Positions 1 to 5,650 of a stretch of 8,334 bases of DNA are shown here, piece after piece (the first letter of the stretch is position 1; each line of letters starts with the position of its first letter). A program made the translations under genes and the position numbers. The notes under the pieces are model-generated. The model did no database searches, was not told the origin of the DNA, and saw only the letters and a program-made list of their open reading frames with translations. The stretch comes from Desulfobacteraceae bacterium (GTDB lineage Bacteria > Desulfobacterota > Desulfobacteria > Desulfobacterales > Desulfosarcinaceae), in contig JALVQM010000490.1 in assembly GCA_027025615.1 (NCBI GenBank), positions 1 to 8,334 on the forward strand, given 5' to 3'.

Positions 1-27
1 TTATTCAGCAGCCTGTCAAATAAACTA

Positions 28-45
28 CCACCGTAAATCCGGTGG
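28..45. other. Small hairpin near the window start, possible terminator or mobile-element end remnant
   Basis: CCACCG at 28-33 pairs perfectly with CGGTGG at 40-45 around a 6-base loop. On the + strand no T-run follows. On the - strand the stem is followed by TAGTTTATTT, a weak T-rich tail, so it could end a transcript arriving from the left or right. Short CCACC/GGTGG hairpins also occur at ends of IS200/IS605-type elements, but no transposase is present here and the upstream side is cut off by the window. Confidence 0.3.
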
Positions 46-83
46 CTTAGTCGATGGCAAAATCATGTTTTTGCCTGATTACA

Positions 84-107
84 TTTTGACCTTTATATAG
101 GTAAAAA
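84..107. promoter_or_regulatory. 24-bp imperfect dyad upstream of the LOG-family gene
   Basis: Arms 84-92 (TTTTGACCT) and 99-107 (AGGTAAAAA) match as an inverted repeat at 8 of 9 positions, with a 6-base spacer TTATAT. The dyad overlaps a possible weak promoter (TTGACC at 86-91, AATTAT at 110-115, 18-bp spacer). A homodimeric repressor operator is a reasonable reading, but A/T richness makes a chance match possible. Confidence 0.3.
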
Positions 108-129
108 CAAATTATCAATCCCCCCTGAA

Positions 130-155
130 CTTGTCAACGCGATTTCATTGACAAG
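130..155. promoter_or_regulatory. Inverted repeat CTTGTCAA-N10-TTGACAAG overlapping a -35 box
   Basis: CTTGTCAA (130-137) and TTGACAAG (148-155) are exact reverse complements separated by 10 bases, with arm centres 18 bp apart. The right arm contains the complete -35 hexamer of the best promoter candidate for the downstream gene. A protein bound here would compete directly with RNA polymerase, so an operator is the favoured reading. A transcript beginning upstream could also fold it into a stem-loop. Confidence 0.4.
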
Positions 156-176
156 CAGGATTGCGGCCTATATGGT
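148..176 (+). promoter_or_regulatory. Candidate sigma-70-type promoter for the LOG / LuxR-type regulator pair
   Basis: A consensus -35 TTGACA (148-153) is followed by TATGGT (171-176) at the ideal 17-bp spacing. A shifted -10, TATATG (169-174), would have 15 bp spacing. The predicted start of transcription would be near 183, about 30 bases before the ATG at 215. This is the best-scoring promoter by eye in the upstream region. Confidence 0.5.
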
Positions 177-214
177 GATTATTTACTATTTCACACAATT
201 AAAAGAAAGCAGCC

Positions 215-868
215 ATGGTTGAAAAGCAATTTCTGATAGACGATTTCAAACTGAACGAATCCTGGCGTTTGTTCAGGATAATGGGTGAATTTGTCGAGGG
301 TGTCGAGGCCCTGCACGAACTGGGACCGGCGGTCAGTATTTTCGGATCGGCCCGCATTGGGGAAAAAGATCCCGTCTACAAAAAGGCCCGTCTTCTGGCC
401 AAGCTGTTGGTGGAAAACGGGTTTTCCGTAATAACCGGAGGAGGTGGCGGGGTAATGGAAGCCGCCAACCGGGGTGCGGCTGAAGCCGGAGGCCGGTCAG
501 CCGGCCTGAATATCAAGCTGCCCTTCGAACAAAAGCCGAATCCCTATGCCAACCTGAAGATAGAGTTCAAGTATTTTTTTATTCGCAAGGTCATGTTCAT
601 CAAGTATGCTTCTGCCTACATAGTGATGCCCGGCGGATTCGGCACTCTGGATGAGCTCTTTGAAGTCATTACTCTGATCCAGACCCGGCGGATTCGTCCA
701 TTTCCCATTATCCTGGTAGGTTCAAAGCACTGGAGCGGGTTGTCCGACTGGATCAAAGCCCGTCTCCAGGGAAAAGGTTTGATCTCTGAAGGCGATATGG
801 ATTTGTTTCAAATCATGGATGACCCTGAACAAATCGTCTCGGCAATCAAGAAGGTGGTAATCCTTTGA
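215..868 (+). CDS. LOG family protein (TIGR00730-type, Rossmann-fold nucleotide phosphoribohydrolase-like)
   Basis: This 217-residue cytosolic protein belongs to the LOG / 'lysine decarboxylase-like' family. Characterised members hydrolyse nucleoside 5'-monophosphates, including cytokinin ribotides, to free base and ribose 5-phosphate. The older label of lysine decarboxylase is a misannotation. Visible motifs are FGSAR (43-47), a glycine-rich nucleotide loop GGGGGVMEAANRGA (75-88), the RK pair (124-125) and the family signature PGGFGTLDE (139-147). The Arg and Glu in these two last motifs are the family's catalytic residues, so the enzyme looks intact. Length is normal for the family. The ATG at 215 is preceded by only a weak purine stretch (AAAGAAAG, about 202-209). 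The gene is first in a two-gene unit, six bases ahead of a GAF-PAS-LuxR regulator. Its physiological substrate cannot be read from sequence; bacterial homologues probably act in nucleotide salvage or housekeeping. Confidence 0.9.
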   Translation: MVEKQFLIDDFKLNESWRLFRIMGEFVEGVEALHELGPAVSIFGSARIGEKDPVYKKARLLAKLLVENGFSVITGGGGGVMEAANRGAAEAGGRSAGLNIKLPFEQKPNPYANLKIEFKYFFIRKVMFIKYASAYIVMPGGFGTLDELFEVITLIQTRRIRPFPIILVGSKHWSGLSDWIKARLQGKGLISEGDMDLFQIMDDPEQIVSAIKKVVIL

Positions 869-874
869 TGCTTT

Positions 875-2443
875 ATGACCGCTTCTGATTACAGCCAAGA
901 ACTGTTTCACTGCCGCCGGCAGTTGGCCGAAATACGCCTGGATGTTCAGCGGCACAAACGTTATCTTGATGCCCTCCATCAGATATCCCTGGGCCTGATT
1001 GCCCGCCTGGACAAGAAACAGCTTCTGGAGACCGTTCTGGCCCACGCAGCAGCCCTGACCCGTACAGACCATGGTTATGTCTACCTGCTTGAACCGGGCC
1101 ATGACACAATGGAGATCCGGGTCGGAATGGGCTTTTTCTCCGGCCAGCTCGGCCGCAAGGTAAAAAAGGGGCAGGGACTCGGCGGCCGGGTGTGGCAGAC
1201 CGGCCAGCCGGTGCTGGTGGAAGATTACCGGAGCTGGGAAGGCCGGATTGACGATGCCAGCCTTGACCGGTTGCGTTCGGTAATCGGTATTCCCCTCAAG
1301 TTTGACCGCCGTGTCCGGGGGGTCATCGGTTTGGGCCATGTGGAAGCCGGGCGTCGTTTTCATGTCCAGGACGTATCCCTGCTGGAGCGCCTGGGAGCCC
1401 TGGCCCTTTTAGCCCTTGAAAAAGCAGAACTTTACGAAGAGGCCCGGCGCGAACTTGCTGAACGGCGTAAGGCCCAGGCCCGTATAAGGGAAAGCGAACA
1501 GCGTTACCGCAATTTTCTGGAGTCGTCCCCGGATCCCATCGTGGTCTATGACATGCAGGGCGTGGCTACTTACGTCAATCCCGCCTTTGAGCAAACTTTT
1601 GGTTTGCGTCGTGAAGAATTGCTTGGCAAACAGATAGATTTCGTGCCTCCTGAAGCCTGGCCGGCGACCAAGGCTGCCATCGAAACCATGCTCAAGGGTG
1701 AAAAAATCAGTCTTTTTGAAACCCAGCGCCTGACTAAAGACGGCCGCAAACTTGATGTCCAGCTCAGCTCCACCCTCTACCTGGACCACGATGGCAAGCC
1801 GGCCGGCAACATCGTCACCCTGCGCGACATCAGTGCCCGCAAAAAAGCCGAGCGGGACCTGCAGAGCTACCAGAACCATCTTGAAGAGCTCGTTCGGGAA
1901 CGTACAGCAGAACTGGACCAGATCAACCTTAAGCTTACCCTTGAAATCGAGGAACGTAAACGGGCCGAAGAAAGCCTGCGGGGCAGGGAAAAAGAACTCC
2001 AGGCCCAGTCCAGGCACCTGGAGGAGGTCAACACGGCCCTGCGGGTTTTGCTCCAGCAACGGGAAAACGACAAGCGCGAACTGATGGACAATCTCCAGGC
2101 CAATGTCAGTGAGCTGGTGGTGCCTTACCTCAGCCAGTTGCAGAAAACCAGGCTCAATACCCGCCAGCAGACCCTGTTGCGCATAATTGCGTCCAACCTG
2201 GACAATATAGTTTCGCCCTTCATCCGCAAGCTGTCGGTTCGTCACGCAAGCCTCACCCCCATGGAGGTGCGGGTAGCCAACCTGGTCAAGGAAGGCAAAA
2301 CCAACAAGGAAATTGCTGAGTTGTTGTCCATTTCCAAAAACACCGTTCTTTTCCATCGCCACAACATCCGCAAGAAACTGGGTCTGACCAACCAGGGGAT
2401 TAACCTGCGGACCCACCTGTTGAGTTTTGACGAACCTGAATAG
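875..2443 (+). CDS. GAF-PAS-coiled-coil-LuxR sensory transcription regulator
   Basis: This 522-residue soluble one-component regulator has the following order by eye: a GAF domain (about 30-185), a PAS domain (about 206-325, with the core YVNPAFEQTFGLRREELLGK), a charged coiled coil (about 325-405), and a C-terminal LuxR-type helix-turn-helix (about 458-505). The latter shows LTPMEVRVANLVKEGKTNKEI and the recognition helix SISKNTVLFHRHNIRKKLGL. There is no histidine-kinase catalytic core, receiver domain or membrane segment, so signal input is probably a small ligand or cytoplasmic cue sensed by GAF/PAS and passed through the coiled coil to the HTH. The ATG at 875 lies six bases after the previous stop and has no close Shine-Dalgarno (AAGGTGG ends 17 bases before), which suggests translation coupled to the upstream gene. 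The targets are unknown. The liv-type operon 400 bp downstream is a candidate on position alone. Confidence 0.88.
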   Translation: MTASDYSQELFHCRRQLAEIRLDVQRHKRYLDALHQISLGLIARLDKKQLLETVLAHAAALTRTDHGYVYLLEPGHDTMEIRVGMGFFSGQLGRKVKKGQGLGGRVWQTGQPVLVEDYRSWEGRIDDASLDRLRSVIGIPLKFDRRVRGVIGLGHVEAGRRFHVQDVSLLERLGALALLALEKAELYEEARRELAERRKAQARIRESEQRYRNFLESSPDPIVVYDMQGVATYVNPAFEQTFGLRREELLGKQIDFVPPEAWPATKAAIETMLKGEKISLFETQRLTKDGRKLDVQLSSTLYLDHDGKPAGNIVTLRDISARKKAERDLQSYQNHLEELVRERTAELDQINLKLTLEIEERKRAEESLRGREKELQAQSRHLEEVNTALRVLLQQRENDKRELMDNLQANVSELVVPYLSQLQKTRLNTRQQTLLRIIASNLDNIVSPFIRKLSVRHASLTPMEVRVANLVKEGKTNKEIAELLSISKNTVLFHRHNIRKKLGLTNQGINLRTHLLSFDEPE

Positions 2444-2459
2444 TGGTTATTTACCACTA
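2441..2459 (+). terminator. Hairpin embracing the regulator's stop codon, weak terminator candidate
   Basis: TAGTGGT (2441-2447) and ACCACTA (2453-2459) are a perfect 7-bp inverted repeat with a 5-base loop. The first three bases are the TAG stop codon of the regulator. The stem is A/T-rich and is followed by AAAACCCC rather than a T-run, so it is not a classical intrinsic terminator. It could protect the 3' end of the mRNA or bind a protein as a dyad. Confidence 0.35.
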
Positions 2460-2480
2460 AAACCCCGCTATTTTATCAAC

Positions 2481-2510
2481 TTGACAGTAAGCCCCGCTTA
2501 AGCGTAATAA
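2481..2510 (+). promoter_or_regulatory. Candidate distal promoter of the liv-type operon
   Basis: TTGACA (2481-2486) is a consensus -35 box. The best -10 partner is TAATAA (2505-2510) at 18 bp, which matches the consensus at only three positions. A transcript from here would begin near 2517, giving a leader of over 300 bases before the TTG start at 2842, and would start on the diverged TGAATGA-type site. Confidence 0.3.
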
Positions 2511-2649
2511 GAAAATGAATGATGTTAATAGGTCGTATGCTTATTCCCATGGCGCGCCGCCCCCACACGGCACCCAGCGTCATAACCGACTCAAATGGTG
2601 GTTTAATTTCAGGAGTTGGGGCTCAATCCCAATTTGAAAAGATTTTTGC

Positions 2650-2678
2650 TTGACGAAAGTTGCGAAACATGGTTCATT
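2650..2678 (+). promoter_or_regulatory. Candidate proximal promoter of the liv-type operon
   Basis: TTGACG (2650-2655) sits 17 bp before TTCATT (2673-2678). The -35 matches consensus at five of six positions, the -10 at three. Transcription would start near 2685, directly before the TGAATGA-TAT-TCATTCA dyad, a layout in which a bound repressor would block initiation or escape. A sigma-54 reading was tested and fails because there is no GG at the required distance before TTGC. Confidence 0.33.
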
Positions 2679-2689
2679 TTTCAAACTTC

Positions 2690-2706
2690 TGAATGATATT
2701 CATTCA
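2690..2706. promoter_or_regulatory. 17-bp dyad TGAATGA-TAT-TCATTCA, probable TetR-type operator
   Basis: The arms TGAATGA (2690-2696) and TCATTCA (2700-2706) are perfect 7-bp reverse complements around a 3-base spacer. From memory, the Bacillus subtilis FadR (YsiA) acyl-CoA-responsive TetR repressor recognises a TGAATGA/TCATTCA dyad with a 4-base centre, so this site differs mainly in being one base shorter. It stands before an operon that contains an acyl-CoA synthetase, so control by a CoA-thioester-sensing repressor is plausible. No TetR gene is in the window. Confidence 0.55.
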
Positions 2707-2808
2707 CTAAAGGTGGGATAGAAACTTAAATCGTATGCACGCAAAAAAGGCCATTTCAGGCGCATTTCCATGGCCACCGGCTATTGGCGGCAAGTTACCC
2801 AATGGTCG

Positions 2809-2820
2809 TATCACGTGATA
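2809..2820. promoter_or_regulatory. Perfect 12-bp palindrome TATCACGTGATA just before the livG-like ribosome binding site
   Basis: All 12 bases are self-complementary, with no spacer. It ends six bases before the AAAGGAGG ribosome binding site and 22 bases before the TTG start. A spacer-free palindrome cannot form a good RNA hairpin, so if functional it is more likely a DNA-binding site for a dimeric regulator. It would lie inside the transcribed leader, consistent with a roadblock or an internal control point. Confidence 0.35.
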
Positions 2821-2826
2821 ACAGAT

Positions 2827-2844
2827 AAAGGAGGCAAGCGCTTG
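2827..2844 (+). promoter_or_regulatory. Strong ribosome binding site that sets a TTG start for the livG-like gene
   Basis: AAAGGAGG (2827-2834) is followed after seven bases by TTG (2842-2844), in frame with the ATPase. An in-frame ATG exists 72 bases upstream (2770), but it has only TTTCAGG nearby and would add 24 residues without ABC-domain character (MATGYWRQVT...). The upstream ATG would also place the palindrome at 2809-2820 in coding sequence. The TTG start is therefore preferred. Confidence 0.75.
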
Positions 2845-3663
2845 GCAAGTACCGAATCTGTGCAGGAAAATGAAATTTTGCTGGAGCTGAAGGACGTCGA
2901 AATGACCTTCGGCAAGGTTACAGCGCTGGCCGGTGTCAATCTGAAGATCAGGAAAGGCGAGATCCACTCGGTCATCGGTCCCAATGGCGCCGGCAAAACG
3001 GTCATGATGAACTGTATCAATGGCTTGTATCGTCCCCAAAAAGGGGACATTTATTTCAAGGGCCGGAAGGTCAATCACCTCAATCCCCACCAGCGGGCAA
3101 ATCTGGGAATGTCGAGAACATTTCAGAAAGTTGAAGTGTTCGGCGGCATGTCGGTGCTCGACAACATTCGCCTTGGTCGGCATATCCACATGAAGTCGGG
3201 AATCTTGAGCGGGTCCTGGTACATTGGTAAAAGCGCCCGCGAGGAAATAGAGCACCGTAAGTTCATCGAAGAAGAAATAATCGATTTGTTGGAAATCGAA
3301 CAGATTCGCCATAAGCCCGTGGGTATGCTCCCATATGGCCTCCAGAAAAGGGTCGAGCTGGGACGCGCCCTGGCCTTGGAGCCGGAATTGTTGATCCTGG
3401 ATGAACCCCTGGCCGGTCTCAACCTGGAAGAGGTCGAAGACATGGCCCGTTTTATCCTGGACGTAAACGAGGAAGAGCGCTGGAAGGTCACCTGCCTGCT
3501 GGTTGAGCATGACATGGGCGTTGTGATGGACCTTTCCCACCGGGTGTTCGTCCTTAATTTCGGAAACATGATCATGGACGGTACCCCGGAGCAAGTGCAG
3601 AACAATCCTGAAGTGATAAAAGCCTACCTGGGTGAAGAGGACTTGTATGCAACCAGAAGATAG
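2842..3663 (+). CDS. livG: LivG-type branched-chain (HAAT) ABC transporter ATP-binding protein
   Basis: The 273-residue cytoplasmic ATPase (from the TTG start) powers a LivHM-type importer. In TTG-based numbering it shows the Walker A GPNGAGKT (46-53), the Q-loop TFQK (Q95), a signature motif in the variant form LPYGLQKRVELGRAL (163-177), Walker B LLILDEP (183-189) and the switch His in LLVEHDM (H223). The insert between Q-loop and signature, and the C-terminal FGNMIMDGTPEQV segment, are typical of LivG rather than of general ABC ATPases, as is the overall length. All catalytic residues are present. The start follows AAAGGAGG at seven bases. The 3' end overlaps the next gene by 17 bp, so the two are translationally coupled. 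The gene symbol marks the family; the substrate is probably a carboxylic acid rather than leucine, given the ligase next door. Confidence 0.93.
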   Translation: MASTESVQENEILLELKDVEMTFGKVTALAGVNLKIRKGEIHSVIGPNGAGKTVMMNCINGLYRPQKGDIYFKGRKVNHLNPHQRANLGMSRTFQKVEVFGGMSVLDNIRLGRHIHMKSGILSGSWYIGKSAREEIEHRKFIEEEIIDLLEIEQIRHKPVGMLPYGLQKRVELGRALALEPELLILDEPLAGLNLEEVEDMARFILDVNEEERWKVTCLLVEHDMGVVMDLSHRVFVLNFGNMIMDGTPEQVQNNPEVIKAYLGEEDLYATRR

Positions 3664-5587
3664 AACCGCTGGAAGCGGGATCGAAATCACCGAAGACCTG
3701 ACCATTCCCAAGCTGTTTTACATGCAGGCCAAGCGTTACGGCAAAGAGCGGGTTGCAATGCGTGAAAAACAGTACGGTATCTGGCGACCGATTACCTGGC
3801 AGCAGTACCTGGACAACGTCAAGCACATAGCCCTGGGACTGATCAAGCTAGGACTGAAAAAAGGCGACAAGGTTTCCATGATCGGGGACAATCGTCCCGA
3901 GGGCCTTTGGGCCGAAATGGCCGCCCTTTGTGCCGGCGGAATTGGAGTCTGGCTGTTCCAGGACTGCCTTATTGAAGAAGTGCGTTACATAATCGACCAT
4001 TCCGATACCAAGTTCATGTTCGGAGAAGGGCAGGAAGAGGTGGACAAGGCCCTGTCCATTATAGATGAGTGCCCCAAGCTGGACAAGATCATCTGGGACG
4101 ACCCCAAGGGCATGCGCAATTATCATCAGGACTGCCTGATGAGCCTCAAAAACCTTATGGAACTCGGCCGGCAACTGGACAAGGACCAACCTGACCTGTT
4201 TGAAAAACTGGTCAACCAGAACTCGGGCAAAGACGTGGCCCTGCTTTTCTATACTTCGGGTACAACTTCCCTGCCAAAGGGCGCCCTGCTTTCCCACAAC
4301 AACATGCTGACCATGGGCAGGCACCTGATGGACGTCGACCCTTGCAAGGATACCGACGATTACGTGTCGTACCTGCCATTTGCCTGGATCGGTGAGCAGA
4401 TGATGTCCATATCCTGCGGCCTGCAGATCGGTTACACCATAAACTTTCCTGAAGAGCCGGAAACCGCAAGGGAGAACATCCGCGAGATCGGTCCCCATGT
4501 CATGTTCGCTCCACCCCGGATGTACGAACAGATGACCCGTGAGGTGCAGGTAAAATACCTGGATGCTTCCTGGATCAAACGTAAATTTTACGAGTTTTCC
4601 CAGAAGGTGGGCTATTATGTTGCCGACCTGAAGTTTGAAAAAAAGCCGATTCCGTTTTACTGGCGTTTCCTTGAGTGGGTTGCCTACATCACCGTCCAGA
4701 AAAAGCTCAAGGATCACCTGGGCCTGTCCCGGGTGCGTAATGCCTATACCGGAGGGGCGGCCATGGGACCTGATCATTTCCGCTTTTTCCATGCCATGGG
4801 TGTCAATCTCAAACAGATCTACGGTCAGACCGAAGTTGCCGGAATTTCGGTTGTCCACCGCAACGGTGACATCAAGTTCGACACGGTCGGAAAACCGATT
4901 CCAGGCACCGAGATCAGGATTACCGAAGAGGGAGAGATCATCACTCGCAGCCCGTCTGTCTTCCTCGGTTATTACAAAAATCCGGAGGCGACCTCCAAGG
5001 CCTTGCGGGATGGCTGGCTTCACTCCGATGACAAGGGGTTTATAGATGACGATGGCCACCTTGTGGTTTTCGACCGTACCAAGGACGTTTTTATCCTCAA
5101 AGACGGCAAACCTTTCTCGCCCCAGTACCTGGAAACCCGTCTCAAGTTCAGTCCGTATATCAAGGATTCATGGGTAATCGGGCATAACCGGGATTACATA
5201 ACCGCAGTCATGTGCATCGACTATTCGGTGGTGGGCAAGTGGGCTGATGAGAAGAAGATCAACTACACCAGTTACCAGGAATTGTCCCAGCACAAGGAGG
5301 TTTATGACCTGGTGGAAGCACAGATCCAGCAGGCCAACAAGGACCTGCCGGATGCGGCCAAGGTCAGAAAATTTACCAACCTGTACAAGGAGCTGGATCC
5401 TGACGACGATGAGCTGACACGCACCCGCAAGCTGCGCCGGGCTTTTGTCGAAAAACGCTACCAGGATATTGTCAATGCCCTGTATTCAGACGTGGACGCA
5501 GTGCACATCGACACCAAGATAAAATACGAAGACGGTCGGGAAAGCCGGATCAAGACCGACCTGCAGATTCGCAAGATTATTGATTAA
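3647..5587 (+). CDS. Long-chain acyl-CoA synthetase (AMP-forming, COG1022-type)
   Basis: This 646-residue AMP-forming ligase would activate a carboxylic acid to its CoA thioester through an acyl-adenylate. In ATG-based numbering the motifs are the P-loop YTSGTTSLPKG (202-212), the adenine-site YGQTE (392-396), GWLHSDDKG (456-464), the hinge DRTKDVFILKDG (476-487) and the C-terminal lysine motif ELTRTRKLRR (K595). No membrane segment or signal peptide is seen. Length fits the eukaryote-like long-chain family better than the shorter FadD type. The ATG at 3647 is chosen because GAAGAGG (3634-3640) lies six bases before it; a GTG at 3632 lacks a ribosome binding site. Small deviations are Ser in place of the usual Gly after TSGTT, and SDD where TGD is common; the acidic residue is kept. 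Position inside a solute-importer operon points to activation of the imported acid. Chain length and whether the acid is aromatic or branched cannot be told. Confidence 0.92.
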   Translation: MQPEDRTAGSGIEITEDLTIPKLFYMQAKRYGKERVAMREKQYGIWRPITWQQYLDNVKHIALGLIKLGLKKGDKVSMIGDNRPEGLWAEMAALCAGGIGVWLFQDCLIEEVRYIIDHSDTKFMFGEGQEEVDKALSIIDECPKLDKIIWDDPKGMRNYHQDCLMSLKNLMELGRQLDKDQPDLFEKLVNQNSGKDVALLFYTSGTTSLPKGALLSHNNMLTMGRHLMDVDPCKDTDDYVSYLPFAWIGEQMMSISCGLQIGYTINFPEEPETARENIREIGPHVMFAPPRMYEQMTREVQVKYLDASWIKRKFYEFSQKVGYYVADLKFEKKPIPFYWRFLEWVAYITVQKKLKDHLGLSRVRNAYTGGAAMGPDHFRFFHAMGVNLKQIYGQTEVAGISVVHRNGDIKFDTVGKPIPGTEIRITEEGEIITRSPSVFLGYYKNPEATSKALRDGWLHSDDKGFIDDDGHLVVFDRTKDVFILKDGKPFSPQYLETRLKFSPYIKDSWVIGHNRDYITAVMCIDYSVVGKWADEKKINYTSYQELSQHKEVYDLVEAQIQQANKDLPDAAKVRKFTNLYKELDPDDDELTRTRKLRRAFVEKRYQDIVNALYSDVDAVHIDTKIKYEDGRESRIKTDLQIRKIID

Positions 5588-5650
5588 CCCCTGTCGGCGG
5601 CTTCCGTTCTTGGTCGCCGGTCACCAAATTTTTGCAAGGGAGTACTTTTA

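Larger units (their letters stand above)
2460..2841 (+). other. Intergenic control region between the regulator and the liv-type operon
   Basis: No convincing gene is visible in this stretch. A 40-codon reading frame from ATG 2515 to TGA 2637 and a 27-codon one from ATG 2735 to TGA 2818 both lack a ribosome binding site and family resemblance. The region holds two candidate promoters, a 17-bp dyad (2690-2706), a diverged second copy (2516-2532) and a perfect palindrome (2809-2820). It also has a weak stem, AGTTGGG (2614-2620) with CCCAATT (2628-2634, one G-T pair), followed eight bases later by T5. The octamer TCGTATGC occurs twice (2533-2540 and 2731-2738). The length and density of dyads suggest a regulated operon leader. 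Confidence 0.5.

Noticed and set aside
215..868. Annotation of the first gene as lysine decarboxylase
   Set aside because: The PGGxGTxxE motif is that of LOG phosphoribohydrolases; no pyridoxal-phosphate decarboxylase motifs are present.
1409..2416. Open frame of 335 codons on the - strand inside the LuxR-type regulator
   Set aside because: It is antisense to the PAS, coiled-coil and HTH regions, which are recognisable on the + strand; no motif or ribosome binding site supports it.
2515..2637. 40-codon frame in the intergenic region (MNDVNRSYAYSHG...)
   Set aside because: It has no ribosome binding site, no known family, and unusual Trp/Pro-rich composition; it is better explained as non-coding leader DNA.
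2650..2665. Possible sigma-54 -24/-12 promoter (TTGACGAAAGTTGCG)
   Set aside because: The required GG ten bases before the GC of the -12 element is absent (TT is there).
2735..2818. 27-codon frame before the livG-like gene, a possible leader peptide
   Set aside because: The nearest purine-rich sequence (AAAGGTGGG) is over 15 bases before the ATG. There is no run of regulatory codons and no terminator/antiterminator pair.
2707..3711. Open frame of 334 codons on the - strand across the livG-like gene
   Set aside because: It is antisense to all ABC ATPase motifs and has no protein-family character of its own.
3848..5059. Long open frame (403 codons) on the - strand inside the acyl-CoA synthetase gene
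   Set aside because: It is antisense to a gene with clear motifs throughout, shows no recognisable family, and has a composition expected from the codon bias of the sense gene.
5588..5650. GC-rich stretch between the ligase and livH, possible terminator
   Set aside because: Pairings such as CGGCG with CGCCG are short and interrupted, and no T-run follows a stem; the next gene has its own good ribosome binding site.
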